Notes under the pieces: model-generated | Databases searched by the model: none | Told to the model about the DNA's origin: nothing | Seen by the model: the letters and a program-made list of their open reading frames with translations, nothing else | Program-made: the position numbers and the translations under genes | In this document: positions 16,364-24,853 of the stretch, one piece after another | Layout of the letters: the number at the start of each line of letters is the position of its first letter | Position numbering within the stretch: position 1 is the stretch's first letter | Source of the DNA: Ramlibacter sp. | GTDB lineage: Bacteria > Pseudomonadota > Gammaproteobacteria > Burkholderiales > Burkholderiaceae_C | Assembly: GCA_013815685.1 (NCBI GenBank) | Contig: JACDFR010000012.1 | Span: 1 to 64,000 of the forward strand | Reading direction: 5' to 3' | DNA: 64,000 nucleotides

Positions 16364-17472
16364 CAGGCCGCCCCTGCCTGCACGGGTTTCATCGCATCCC
16401 AATCCAGGCGGGCGATGCAGCGCGCCGCCGCGGCCACGTCGTCCACCGCCATCCAGCCCATGTGCCCTATACGAAGCACGGACGACTTCCAGGCGTCGAA
16501 GCCGATCGACAGGGGAATGCCTTCTTCGTGTTCGAGGAAGACCTGTGCGTTTTCGGCCAGGACACCGGCAGGCACGCAGACCGACGTGATCCCCGGCGCA
16601 CGGCACTCGGGGCGGGCAAACAGCCGCAGCCCCGCTTCCTGCAGGATGCGCTGGCAGACGGACGCCGCGGCCTCATGACGCCGCACCACTTGGGCCATGC
16701 CCTCGCCAAGCAGGATCTCGAGCGCCGCGTCCAGGCCATACACAAGGTTCACCGCCGGCGTGAACGCAGTCGCATGCGTCTTGGCCCGGTCAAGCGCCAG
16801 GGCGAGATCGAAATAATGGCTTGGCGAACGGCTCTGTCCCAGCCTCTCGCGCGCCGCGCCGCTCATGAACACGACCGACAAGCCGGGGGGGGCCATCAGG
16901 CCCTTCTGGGTCCCCGTCACCAGCACGTCCAGGCCCCAGGCGTCGAAAGCCACATCGGCGATCGCGACGCTGCTCGCGCCGTCGACGAGCAGCAGCGCGG
17001 ACGAGTACCGCCTGACGGCCGCCGCAATGGCCTGCAAGGGGTTGAGGACGCCGGTGGAGCTTTCCGAATGGGTCACCAGCACCGCGTCATATTGCGTGGC
17101 TTGCAACGCCGTCTCGAGCCGCCCGACGTCGATGCAGCTGCCGGGCTCGGCGCGCAGCGTATCGATGGACCTGGCATGGTTGGCGGCAATCCTGCCGAAG
17201 AGGTCACCGTAGTAGCCGGCGGTGAGCAACAGCACGCGGCCCTGCGGGCCGGTGAAGTTGGCACAACAGGCTTCCAGCCCGCCCGTCCCCGACGATGTCA
17301 GGACGACCGGTAATTCCCTGGCGCCCACCACTTTGCACAGGCGGGTGCGCACGCTTTCCATCAGGTCGGCGAAGGCCTGGCTGCGGTGGCTGATCACCTG
17401 GCGGGACAGGGCCGCCAGGACTTGTGGCGGCATGGGCGTCGGACCGGTGGTTCTGCAATTGATTTGTCGCAC
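16363..17472 (-). CDS. Class V aminotransferase, alanine-glyoxylate type
   Basis: This is a 369-residue PLP enzyme. The Schiff-base lysine is Lys190 in VTGTQKGLMAPPG, preceded by LLVDGASSVA with the cofactor aspartate. The N-terminus (RTTGPTPMPPQVLAA) and SSGTGGLEA match the alanine-glyoxylate/serine-pyruvate group. I chose GTG at 17472 for its GGGGAG ribosome-binding site and canonical length. It lies 20 bases after the 2-aminoethylphosphonate transaminase gene and resembles it in fold but not closely in sequence. It may transaminate phosphonopyruvate or another oxo-phosphonate, or supply an amino acid for the ligases. Confidence 0.82.
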   Translation of the reverse strand: MRQINCRTTGPTPMPPQVLAALSRQVISHRSQAFADLMESVRTRLCKVVGARELPVVLTSSGTGGLEACCANFTGPQGRVLLLTAGYYGDLFGRIAANHARSIDTLRAEPGSCIDVGRLETALQATQYDAVLVTHSESSTGVLNPLQAIAAAVRRYSSALLLVDGASSVAIADVAFDAWGLDVLVTGTQKGLMAPPGLSVVFMSGAARERLGQSRSPSHYFDLALALDRAKTHATAFTPAVNLVYGLDAALEILLGEGMAQVVRRHEAAASVCQRILQEAGLRLFARPECRAPGITSVCVPAGVLAENAQVFLEHEEGIPLSIGFDAWKSSVLRIGHMGWMAVDDVAAAARCIARLDWDAMKPVQAGAA

Positions 17473-17492
17473 GGTGTACTTTCTCCCCGGCT

Positions 17493-18599
17493 TCAAGCCA
17501 GGGCCGGAAGGCAGTGGTGCGCCACCAGAATCGATCGAGTCGCTTCGACCACGCCTCGAGCGTCTTCCTGCGTGAGCTCCCCGATGAATCCGACGCGGTA
17601 ACTGTTTTGCTCCTTGTACACGCTGGGATAGATCACGAACCCGCGCTCGATCAATAGCTGCGAGAGCCGGGCCGCGGGCATGACCTCGTTGCCGAAGGGC
17701 AGCACGAACGTGGCAATGATGGGTGCGCGGAAGCGGGACTCGATCAGCGCTTCTATGCCCAGAGCCGCGAGGCCGGACGTGATGGCCTGGGCGATGGCGC
17801 TGTAATGCGCCCACCGGCCGGCGCGCCCACCCTGGGCGCGATAGCTGGCCAGCGCCCGCTCCAGCGCAAGGATCACATGGGTGGGTGGCGTGAACCGCCA
17901 CTGGCCCGACTTCTCGAATTCACGGAATTGCGCGGCGAGATCCAGGCTGAGGCTGCGCCCCGGCGGGGCGTTTTCGAGAGCGTCGCGATCCGCGATCACA
18001 AAGCTCAGTCCGGGCGCGCCGTGCAGGCACTTGTTCGACGAGGCGGCCACGGCCGTCACCGGCCGGTTGCGCATTGGAACGGGCAACGCGCCGAAGGAAC
18101 TCATGGCGTCCACGAACACACGCACGCCCCGGCGGCTGGCCACGGCCAGCACGGCATCCAGGTCGTTGAGCACACCCAGCGCGGTTTCAAAATGAACCAG
18201 GGCCACATGGGTGACGGCGGGATCGGCTTGCAGCACGGCTTCGATTTCGGCGGCCGACACCGGGCGCATGCCGGACGAATTCAGCGCACGGTGGTTCAAT
18301 CCGTGGACCCGGCAGATCTGGGCCATGCGTTCGCCATAGGGTCCGTTCGCCGCGACCAGCAGCTTGTCCGTGTCGTGCAGCAGCGAGCTGAGCATCGCTT
18401 CGAGCGCGTACGTGCCGCTGCCCTGTATCGGAACAACGGCGAAGCCGTCACCGCACTCGGCCACTTCGGCCAGCTCATTGCGAATCTTGCGCGTCAGCTC
18501 TTCCATCCTTGGCGTGCGCGAGCCGATGTCTTCGAGCATCGCCTGCCGAACGTCGTCGGCCATGGAAAGCGGGCCGGGAGTGAAAAGTCTGGCGCTCAC
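17493..18599 (-). CDS. phnW: 2-aminoethylphosphonate:pyruvate transaminase-like (PhnW family)
   Basis: This 368-residue class V transaminase would, in the biosynthetic direction, convert phosphonoacetaldehyde to 2-aminoethylphosphonate. Features are the N-terminal LFTPGPLSMADDVRQAML with IGSRTPRM, VVPIQGSGTYALEAML, the aspartate in VFVDAMSSFG (Asp164) and the PLP lysine in AASSNKCLHGAPGLSF (Lys190). The close link to ppd and pepM supports the reaction. GTG at 18599 overlaps the dioxygenase stop (GTGA). Other PhnW-like enzymes act on related amines, so activity on a hydroxylated derivative is possible. Confidence 0.88.
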   Translation of the reverse strand: MSARLFTPGPLSMADDVRQAMLEDIGSRTPRMEELTRKIRNELAEVAECGDGFAVVPIQGSGTYALEAMLSSLLHDTDKLLVAANGPYGERMAQICRVHGLNHRALNSSGMRPVSAAEIEAVLQADPAVTHVALVHFETALGVLNDLDAVLAVASRRGVRVFVDAMSSFGALPVPMRNRPVTAVAASSNKCLHGAPGLSFVIADRDALENAPPGRSLSLDLAAQFREFEKSGQWRFTPPTHVILALERALASYRAQGGRAGRWAHYSAIAQAITSGLAALGIEALIESRFRAPIIATFVLPFGNEVMPAARLSQLLIERGFVIYPSVYKEQNSYRVGFIGELTQEDARGVVEATRSILVAHHCLPALA

Positions 18600-19483
18600 T
18601 GCTTGAACTCTCGCGCGGTCTCTTGGCCCGCGCTGTCGTGACGGGTCGGCGTCGAAACATGAAACACCGGATTGCCGTAGTCCGCGCTCTTTTTCATGTA
18701 ATACGCTGCATACCGGTCGCCATAGCGGGACGGGTTGAAGGTCAGGAAGAAAACGCGGCGTGCCGTTGCCGAATGGTTGACGGCCGAGCGATGGGGCAGG
18801 TAAGAGTCGAACAGCAGCACATCGCCAGGATTCATCTCGACGGGCTGCCAAACGAGCGCGGCCTGAATCTCGTCGACGATGTCGCCGTTGCGCGGACCGC
18901 CGCGGTGGCTGTCGAACAAGGGCAGATCCCCGAAGCCGGTCGGCCGGATCTCGCGAGCCCGTTCCGCCATGTCCCGGTAATTGACGGCGACTTCCAGGCA
19001 TCCGTTTTCAAGCGTCGCAGCATCGAGGGCGAGGGCCGCGGTCACATGGTAGGACGGGCCGAAGCTGTCGTAGGCGGCGATGTCCTGGTGCGCCGAGAAT
19101 CCCCCCCCGCCGGGGCTCTTCACATTGCACTTGTCCTTGAAGAGAACAAAGTCCTCGCCCAACAATTCGCCGATGCGCCGGCGTATCTTTTCCACATGGT
19201 GCTGGCGAAATGCAGGCAGGCTGCCGGCGACATACTCGAAACGGCAGACGCTCCGTGGGTCGTCCCGCTCCGGCACGACGATCAACTCGCCCGGGTGCGT
19301 GCGATAAAAATCGGCAAGCCCCACCGACTCATCGCGGACCGTTCGCAGGATCTCCTTGGCCCGCGCTTCGAGCAGGCCATATTGGTCAGCGAGTTGCCGC
19401 AGTTCGTGCTCGGCCAGGAAACCCGGCAGCGCGAGGTAGCCGCGCCTGGAGAACGCTTCGGCGGCGTGCAGCGGCAGGTTCAC
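18596..19483 (-). CDS. PhyH-type Fe(II)/2-oxoglutarate dioxygenase
   Basis: This is a phytanoyl-CoA dioxygenase family protein. The iron ligands are visible as HQD (His132, Asp134) in FSAHQDIAAYDSFGP and His231 in LPHRSAVNHS, with the co-substrate arginine in ARRVFFLTF. Members in phosphonate pathways (PhnY, DhpA) hydroxylate aminoethyl- or hydroxyethylphosphonate, so C1 hydroxylation of a C2 phosphonate is a plausible role. I chose GTG at 19483 because a GTGGAG ribosome-binding site lies six bases upstream, giving 295 residues; an in-frame GTG at 19495 is the alternative. It overlaps the phnW-like gene by four bases. Confidence 0.83.
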   Translation of the reverse strand: MNLPLHAAEAFSRRGYLALPGFLAEHELRQLADQYGLLEARAKEILRTVRDESVGLADFYRTHPGELIVVPERDDPRSVCRFEYVAGSLPAFRQHHVEKIRRRIGELLGEDFVLFKDKCNVKSPGGGGFSAHQDIAAYDSFGPSYHVTAALALDAATLENGCLEVAVNYRDMAERAREIRPTGFGDLPLFDSHRGGPRNGDIVDEIQAALVWQPVEMNPGDVLLFDSYLPHRSAVNHSATARRVFFLTFNPSRYGDRYAAYYMKKSADYGNPVFHVSTPTRHDSAGQETAREFKQ

Positions 19484-19484
19484 G

Positions 19485-20717
19485 CTACGCTCCACTCAGC
19501 CGCTGCATGGCCTTGTCGAATTCCGCAGCCGGCGGGCACAGCACCATCCGTATGTGATTGCCCGACTCGCGGCCGTAAACGGCGCCGGGGACCACCGCGA
19601 CCTTCTTTTCCTCGAGCAGGTACTGCGCCACGGCTTCGCCGGCGCTGCGCTGGCCACCGCGATACGCGGCCGGGAGCCGTGCGGCCAGGCCGCTGACGTT
19701 GGGGAACAGGAACATCGCGCCATGGGGGCGGCGGTCCCAGCTGTAGCCGCCCTTCTCGGTCAGGCATTCCATGGCGCTGCGCATGCGCTTGTGCAACATG
19801 TCCGAGTTGGCCGCCAGCCAGGCCGGGTTGCCGGGGTCCGACAGCAGGCGCGCGGCGATCCCTTCGTACTGGATGTTGACGCCCAGGTACATGTAGTCGT
19901 GAAGCTTGCAGGCCAGGTCTATCAACTCCGGCTTGGCAACCATCCAGCCGATGCGAAGGCCCGGCATGCCGAATTTCTTGGAGAAGCTGTTGACCATGAT
20001 GCTGCGTTCGGCCAGGCGGGGCTGCGCTCGCGCGGGCGAGTGCTTGCGGCCGAAGTCCATCGTGTCGTAGACCTCGTCATGGATCAGCCACAAGCCATGC
20101 TTTTCGCACAGCGCGCCCAGGGCATCCCAATCCTGCCCGTTGGCCACGTATCCGCTCGGGTTCTCGGGCGAATTGACAATGATGGCGCGGCCGGATGCGA
20201 GTTCATCATGGCCGGCCGGCCTCATCCGGTCTGCCGCCTGCGCATATTCGGCATCGCCGGGCGGACGGCTCAGCGCAACGGCCCGGCGCCCGAGCGCACG
20301 GATGGTGCGCTCGTAGAGCATGTAGGTCGGGTCGCTGATGACGATCGACTCGCCGGGCTCCGTCGTGCAAAGGATCGCGAGGTTGATCGCCTCCACCCCG
20401 CCATGGGTCACCATGATCTCGGTGTCGGGGTTCACTTCGAGCTGGTAGCGCACGCGGTACCAGCGGGCGATGGCCTGGCGCAGCTTCAGGCTGCCGCGCG
20501 CATCTTCGTAGCGCTTGGACGAGTCCAGGAACGCCTGCAGGCTCAGGTCCTCCCGCGCGATTGCCTCTTTCAAATGTTCGGGCGGGCCGAACTCGGGCTC
20601 GCCGAAACTCAAACCAACGATGGATGGATCCTGCTTGGCTTTCAATGAAATGGCCTTGGAGGCATAGATTTCCATGGCCACAAGGGTTTCGTTGAGGTGC
20701 AGCTCTTTTTGCGTCAT
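19485..20717 (-). CDS. Class I/II pyridoxal phosphate aminotransferase
   Basis: This 410-residue fold-type I aminotransferase shows LSFGEPEFGPPEHL near residue 37, MVTHGGVEAINLA, VNSPENPSGYV near 171, HDEVYD near 203 and the PLP lysine in NSFSKKFGMPGLRIGW (Lys247). The start ATG overlaps the ppd stop (ATGA) and the stop lies one base before the chosen dioxygenase start. An enzyme of this class could turn phosphonopyruvate into phosphonoalanine, competing with Ppd for the same intermediate, as in phosphonoalamide synthesis. The substrate is inferred from position only. Confidence 0.83.
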   Translation of the reverse strand: MTQKELHLNETLVAMEIYASKAISLKAKQDPSIVGLSFGEPEFGPPEHLKEAIAREDLSLQAFLDSSKRYEDARGSLKLRQAIARWYRVRYQLEVNPDTEIMVTHGGVEAINLAILCTTEPGESIVISDPTYMLYERTIRALGRRAVALSRPPGDAEYAQAADRMRPAGHDELASGRAIIVNSPENPSGYVANGQDWDALGALCEKHGLWLIHDEVYDTMDFGRKHSPARAQPRLAERSIMVNSFSKKFGMPGLRIGWMVAKPELIDLACKLHDYMYLGVNIQYEGIAARLLSDPGNPAWLAANSDMLHKRMRSAMECLTEKGGYSWDRRPHGAMFLFPNVSGLAARLPAAYRGGQRSAGEAVAQYLLEEKKVAVVPGAVYGRESGNHIRMVLCPPAAEFDKAMQRLSGA

Positions 20718-21841
20718 GAAGCCTCCGAGGAAATGGCGAGCGATGCCTGCAGCCGGCGGGCCACGTCGGCAGGTGTGATGGTGGGCCTTCCGAGCATGGC
20801 CATGGAGCCGGGCCGGATGCGCACATGAATAAGCGTTGGGCCGGCCACGGACGCGCGCAACGCGGCGGAAAACTCGTCCCCCGACACGCAACCGACCGCG
20901 TGCCGATAACCCAGCGCCAGGGCAGTGCGGCAAAAGTCGACGCTGGCGGACACGGTTCGCTGTCCGCCGGTGGAGTCGTATTGCCCATTGTCCAGAATGA
21001 CGTGCACGAGATTGGGCGAGGCCAGGGCCCCGATGGTCGCCAGATTCCCCAAGTGCATGAGAGCGGCGCCATCCCCATCCAGCACATAGGTGGTGCAATC
21101 GGGGCGGGCGAGCGCGAGGCCGTGGGCCAGCGCGTTCGCGTATCCCATGGAGCCGACGCAATACAGGTGCGCGCAACGGTCGTTCAGTGTGTAGAGCTCA
21201 CGCCCGGTCTTTCCGGTGGTGGCAATCACGGCCGCACCGGCGGGCGTGCACTTGATGAAGATACCCAGCGCCTGCTCCCGGCTGAGCGGCACCCCGGCAT
21301 CCGGCGGTAAGCCGGCGGGCGCCGGGCCGGCGGAAAAGCTGTCCTTTTCCACCATCAGCGCGTACGGCTTTGCGGTTTCGCGGAGCGCGGAGAAGGCCAC
21401 ATCGAGCGCCCGTTCGGCCTCGGCCTGGTTCTTCGGCAGCACCGCCCATGGAACCTCCATGGCGTCGAGCAGCGCGCCTGTCTTGCGTCCCATCAGTTCG
21501 TGCTGAGGCTCGTCCTTCTCCCCAGGCCTGCCGCGGTGCGTGACCAGAAGCAGCGCGGGGATACGGAAGATCGCATTGAGCGATGTCAGCGGGCTCACCA
21601 TGTTGCCCAATCCCGAGTTCTGGCACAGAACGGCGCCGAGCCGGCCTCCGAGCCACGCGCCCGAGACCAGGGACAGCGCCTCGCCTTCGCTGGATGCCGC
21701 CACATAGTGCGAGCTCGGCCGGGCGATCACCTCGTCGATGAGGCTCGACAGGTATGAGCAGGGAACGCCCGCGTACATGCTCACGCCCCGCCGCTGCAGC
21801 TCGTCGACGAACCAGGGACTCGAAATCACCGCCGGCTCCAT
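20714..21841 (-). CDS. ppd: Phosphonopyruvate decarboxylase
   Basis: This thiamine-diphosphate enzyme drives the unfavourable PEP mutase step by decarboxylating phosphonopyruvate to phosphonoacetaldehyde. Hallmarks are YAGVPCSYLSSLI, EGEALSLVSGAWLGG, QNSGLGNMVSPLTSL, HRGRPGEKDEPQHELMG and the cofactor motif GDGAALMHLGNLATIG (from residue 256) ending in ILDN. I use ATG at 21841 (375 residues); a GTG at 21856 adds five residues, and neither has a clear ribosome-binding site. It follows pepM by 27 bases, the usual neighbour in phosphonate biosynthesis. Confidence 0.94.
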   Translation of the reverse strand: MEPAVISSPWFVDELQRRGVSMYAGVPCSYLSSLIDEVIARPSSHYVAASSEGEALSLVSGAWLGGRLGAVLCQNSGLGNMVSPLTSLNAIFRIPALLLVTHRGRPGEKDEPQHELMGRKTGALLDAMEVPWAVLPKNQAEAERALDVAFSALRETAKPYALMVEKDSFSAGPAPAGLPPDAGVPLSREQALGIFIKCTPAGAAVIATTGKTGRELYTLNDRCAHLYCVGSMGYANALAHGLALARPDCTTYVLDGDGAALMHLGNLATIGALASPNLVHVILDNGQYDSTGGQRTVSASVDFCRTALALGYRHAVGCVSGDEFSAALRASVAGPTLIHVRIRPGSMAMLGRPTITPADVARRLQASLAISSEAS

Positions 21842-21868
21842 CGAAGGGGTTGGCACGCGCGGCGCGGC

Positions 21869-22744
21869 TCAGGTTGCATAGCGCCGGTCGGCTTCTTGGG
21901 CCTGCATTTCTCCGGTCAGGCGGAACACTTCCTCCAACGAAGCGATCTCGTCTTCGACCTCCATGATTGATTCGGTGCGCATGATCCGTTCGCTGGTTCG
22001 CCGCATCGCCGAAATGGCGGACCGCAGGTTCTGGTTGGCCCAGATCACGCACGAGATCCGCGCGCTGCGAAAAACCGATGCCGGCGTCCGGTAGTACTTG
22101 GTCGGCACCACGACGAGCGGGCAGCGGGATTCCCACAGCCGGGCAAACTCCACCACTTCATCGGATGTGCTGTTCTTCGAATGAATCAGGATCGCGTCCG
22201 CTCCGGCTTCCAGGTACTTGTGGGCGCGCTCCAGCGCCTCGTTCATGCCCAAGCCAGAGACCAGCGCCTCGGTCCGGGCGACGACGACGAAGTTGCCATC
22301 GAGCTGGGCGTCCTTGGCCGCCCGGAGCTTCGAGCAAAAATCTTCCGCGGGCGTCAGGGCCTGGCTCTCCCCGAGGAAGGAGTTCAGCTTGGGGAACACC
22401 TTGTCTTCCAGGCACAGGCCGGCGATTCCTTTTTGACCGAGCTTGCGCGTGAGCCGGATGACATTCTGATAGTTGCCAAAGCCGGTATCACCGTCGATCA
22501 GGATCGGGACATTCACATGATCGGCCATGAATTCCGAAACGTCGAGCACTTGCGTCCATGAGGCGTGGTTGCGGTCGGCAAGGCCCATCGATGCCGAAAT
22601 GGACAGGCCCGAGGCCCAGATGGCGGGAAAGCCGCATTCCTCGGCGATCTTGGCACTCAAGGCGTTGTGCGCCTCCATGACAAAGGTCAGTTCCCGATCC
22701 AGAACAAGCGCCTTCAGCGCTGCGCATTTGCTTCGATAGTCCAT
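21869..22744 (-). CDS. pepM: Phosphoenolpyruvate phosphomutase
   Basis: This 291-residue enzyme forms the C-P bond by rearranging PEP to phosphonopyruvate, the entry step of nearly all natural phosphonates. The diagnostic motif EDKVFPKLNS (residues 113-122) is intact, which separates true PEP mutase from isocitrate lyase and other relatives. The metal-binding residues in LIDGDTGFGN (Asp84, Asp86) and WASGLSISASMGLADRN are also present. I chose ATG at 22744, with an AAGGGA ribosome-binding site. It lies 43 bases after the SDR gene and begins the pepM-ppd-transaminase core. Confidence 0.96.
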   Translation of the reverse strand: MDYRSKCAALKALVLDRELTFVMEAHNALSAKIAEECGFPAIWASGLSISASMGLADRNHASWTQVLDVSEFMADHVNVPILIDGDTGFGNYQNVIRLTRKLGQKGIAGLCLEDKVFPKLNSFLGESQALTPAEDFCSKLRAAKDAQLDGNFVVVARTEALVSGLGMNEALERAHKYLEAGADAILIHSKNSTSDEVVEFARLWESRCPLVVVPTKYYRTPASVFRSARISCVIWANQNLRSAISAMRRTSERIMRTESIMEVEDEIASLEEVFRLTGEMQAQEADRRYAT

Positions 22745-22787
22745 GTTTTCCCTTTTGTCCCTGTTGCGGCCAGGGGCCTCGACCGAC

Positions 22788-23534
22788 TCATCGGCCACCT
22801 GCCAACTCCATAAAGCTGCCTGTCACGTAAGACGCCGCCGGCGACGATAGCCACAGAATCGCCTCGGCGACTTCTTCCGGCTGTCCCCCGCGGCCCATGG
22901 GGAGAGATGACTTGATCCTGTCCACCCGGCCCGGTTCCCCGCCGCCGGCATGCATCTCCGTGTAGATGAAGCCGGGCCTGACCGCGTTCACGCGAATGCC
23001 CTCGCCTGCCACTTCGCGGGCAAGGCCCGTGGTCAGGCTGTCGACGGCGCCCTTCGATGCGGCGTAGTCCACATACTCGCCGGGCGAACCGAGGCGCGAT
23101 GCGGCGGAGGAAACGTTGACGATGGTGCCGCCCGCGCCACCATGGCGCGACGACATCCTCAGCACCGCTTGGCGGCAGCAGAAGATGCAGCCGAATACAT
23201 TGGTGCCAAATACGCGCCCCACGCGCCCGCCATCGATGCTGTCGAGCCGCGACTGCCGCTCCAGCACGCCGGCGTTGTTGACCAAGGCCGTGAGCGGCCC
23301 CAAGCGGCGGTCGACGGCGTCGAACAGTTCGCCGACCGCGCCTTCGCTCGATACATCGGCGGCCACCGCGATCGCCGTGCCGGACTGGCCCTGTATCGCG
23401 CGCACCAACTCCCACGCCTGCTGCTCGCTTTGGCGGTAGTTGACGCACACCGCAAACCCCTGCGCCGCCGCGGCACGCGCCACGGCTGCGCCAATGCCAC
23501 GGCCTGCACCGGTGATGAGCATGACCTTCTTCAA
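22788..23534 (-). CDS. Short-chain dehydrogenase/reductase
   Basis: This 248-residue SDR has the nucleotide motif TGAGRGIG (8-15), NNAG (86-89), Ser near 142 in NVSSAASR and the catalytic YAASK (Tyr157, Lys161). It is the first gene of the phosphonate half. It may reduce phosphonoacetaldehyde or another oxo-phosphonate, or oxidise a hydroxylated intermediate. TTG at 23534 gives the typical N-terminus; an ATG at 23522 is the alternative but would shorten the first strand. A 382-base gap lies upstream, so its promoter is probably there. Confidence 0.82.
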   Translation of the reverse strand: MKKVMLITGAGRGIGAAVARAAAAQGFAVCVNYRQSEQQAWELVRAIQGQSGTAIAVAADVSSEGAVGELFDAVDRRLGPLTALVNNAGVLERQSRLDSIDGGRVGRVFGTNVFGCIFCCRQAVLRMSSRHGGAGGTIVNVSSAASRLGSPGEYVDYAASKGAVDSLTTGLAREVAGEGIRVNAVRPGFIYTEMHAGGGEPGRVDRIKSSLPMGRGGQPEEVAEAILWLSSPAASYVTGSFMELAGGR

Positions 23535-23916
23535 CTTTGAATCTTCGAACTCAAAGCAAGCTGACCCGATGCGGCGGGCCGCTGCATCACCGAATGCTCC
23601 TGACCACTGTCATCTATTCTATTTCCAATCCCGTCGTTTGATCGACGCCAACGGACACTAACGCAACCTATTCCGCCGTCGTAGCGCGAATTTGTGACAA
23701 ATCAATATCGAGATTGCTTTGATATGTCTCGAAATGCATGTTGTTGCTGTACGGCAAGCGTAGCGCAGACGGTCCGCGCGGTCCACCCTGGTAGATTTGA
23801 CAGGGATTCCCGACCGATATGCAACAGGCGAAAGAAGATGAGGCTTCGTTATCTTGAAACAAACAAGTGCGCTATCGGGGAGCGCCACCCGCGGCTCAAG
23901 CACAGTACCCCGGTGC
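23535..23916 (-). promoter_or_regulatory. 382-base non-coding gap upstream of the phosphonate half
   Basis: This is the longest gene-free stretch inside the biosynthetic block and is more A/T-rich than its surroundings. On the minus strand it holds a TAGAAT -10-like hexamer (23616-23621) without a clear -35, an inverted TCGAGA/TCTCGA pair 13 bases apart, and the palindrome listed separately. A 64-codon frame crosses it but has no ribosome-binding site and looks non-coding. It most likely carries the promoter and operator for the SDR-to-MFS series. Confidence 0.5.
23690..23702. promoter_or_regulatory. Perfect 13-bp palindrome, possible operator
   Basis: ATTTGT and ACAAAT flank a single central G in the gap upstream of the phosphonate genes. 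The size and symmetry suit a dimeric regulator. I recognise no known consensus. Confidence 0.35.
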
Positions 23917-24738
23917 TCAGCGCGGGGGGAATCGCTTGATGAGCTCAGCGCGGAACTCGACGAGCTTGGATTCGAGGCGGCGTTTGTTCACCGGTCCGGC
24001 CCGCAGCAGCATCTTCTGGCCGGCAGTAAGGGACTCGAGGCCCGGATCGGCGAATTCGTATCGAACCCAGGGCCGCAGCGATGCGATGGGGCCCTTCACT
24101 TCGGTCAGTTGAAGCTTGACGGGGTATTCGAGGTCGGGCGTTTCAAGCAGCGTATCGATCACGGCGATCAGCCGGTCGTTGAAGTACCGGTTCGGGAAAC
24201 CGAGGTCCTCGTAGGCCCGTTGCAGCACCGGGTACATGCGCGCGTAGAGATCGACTGAACGCCGGGTGTCCGCAGATTCGACCAGGAGCACCAGAGGCGT
24301 GTAGCGCCGCCCATTGTCCAGTCCCATGACCGGCCCGCCGTCGATCTCGTCGACAGCGAATCGCCCTGTGGTGGGATGGACGGGCCAGAGCATGGGTGCG
24401 GCATGCGATCGCGCAAGACTGTCAACCGTGGCGACAAGCCGGCGCGGCAAATCGTCGATCTGCACGAATTCGGTGACCGCGTCCTGGCCGAGCAGGTCGG
24501 CCAGCGCCCGCCCCACATCCCTGGCGCCCAGCCGCGCAGTCCACGGCGTTTCGACGGCGTGCCGGATCGGCGGCTCGGCCGGCATCGCAAGTTCGATGTC
24601 CCCGGCCGGCTCGGGTACCCATGCAGTGGGACCGTCGGATCCGGGCGCGTGGATCAATCCCAAGCGCCACAGGATCAACCCTGCCGCCACCGCACCGGCC
24701 GCCAGAAACAACAGCAAAGACTGGTTCATCCTGATCAT
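23917..24738 (-). CDS. DUF3014 protein, membrane-anchored
   Basis: This is a 273-residue protein with one N-terminal transmembrane helix (SLLLFLAAGAVAAGLILWRL) and a soluble remainder fitting the DUF3014 family (DAVTEFVQIDDLPRRLVATVDSLAR, PVHPTTGRFAVDE, LYARMYPVLQRAYEDLG, RYFNDRLIAVIDTLL). The family is common in Proteobacteria and has no known function. I use ATG at 24738; ATG 24729 is also possible. It sits between the polyketide half and the phosphonate half, with gaps of 115 and 382 bases, and does not look like a biosynthetic gene. It may be an ancestral chromosomal gene. Confidence 0.82.
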   Translation of the reverse strand: MIRMNQSLLLFLAAGAVAAGLILWRLGLIHAPGSDGPTAWVPEPAGDIELAMPAEPPIRHAVETPWTARLGARDVGRALADLLGQDAVTEFVQIDDLPRRLVATVDSLARSHAAPMLWPVHPTTGRFAVDEIDGGPVMGLDNGRRYTPLVLLVESADTRRSVDLYARMYPVLQRAYEDLGFPNRYFNDRLIAVIDTLLETPDLEYPVKLQLTEVKGPIASLRPWVRYEFADPGLESLTAGQKMLLRAGPVNKRRLESKLVEFRAELIKRFPPR

Positions 24739-24853
24739 GGCCAAAATCTAACATACCAATCATTCGGGCAGGCCCAGCCGTAGTCCGCAGGTGCCGTCAA
24801 GTGAGGGCAAAAGCTGCCGACGAGCTCCAGCGCCTGCGTTCCGGAGTGGGCAA

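Noticed and set aside
22078..22452. Isocitrate lyase or methylisocitrate lyase as identity of the pepM gene.
   Set aside because: The sequence has the EDKxFPKxNS motif of true PEP mutase rather than the KKCGH motif of the lyases, and ppd is adjacent.
23797..23823. TTGACA followed by TATGCA on the plus strand in the same gap.
   Set aside because: The spacing is only 15 bases and nothing on the plus strand downstream would use it, since DUF3014 is on the minus strand.
23668..23862. A 64-codon minus-strand frame in the 382-base gap, ending in a hydrophilic 23-residue segment.
   Set aside because: No ribosome-binding site, no similarity I recognise, and it lies across likely promoter sequence. 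Kept only as a note.
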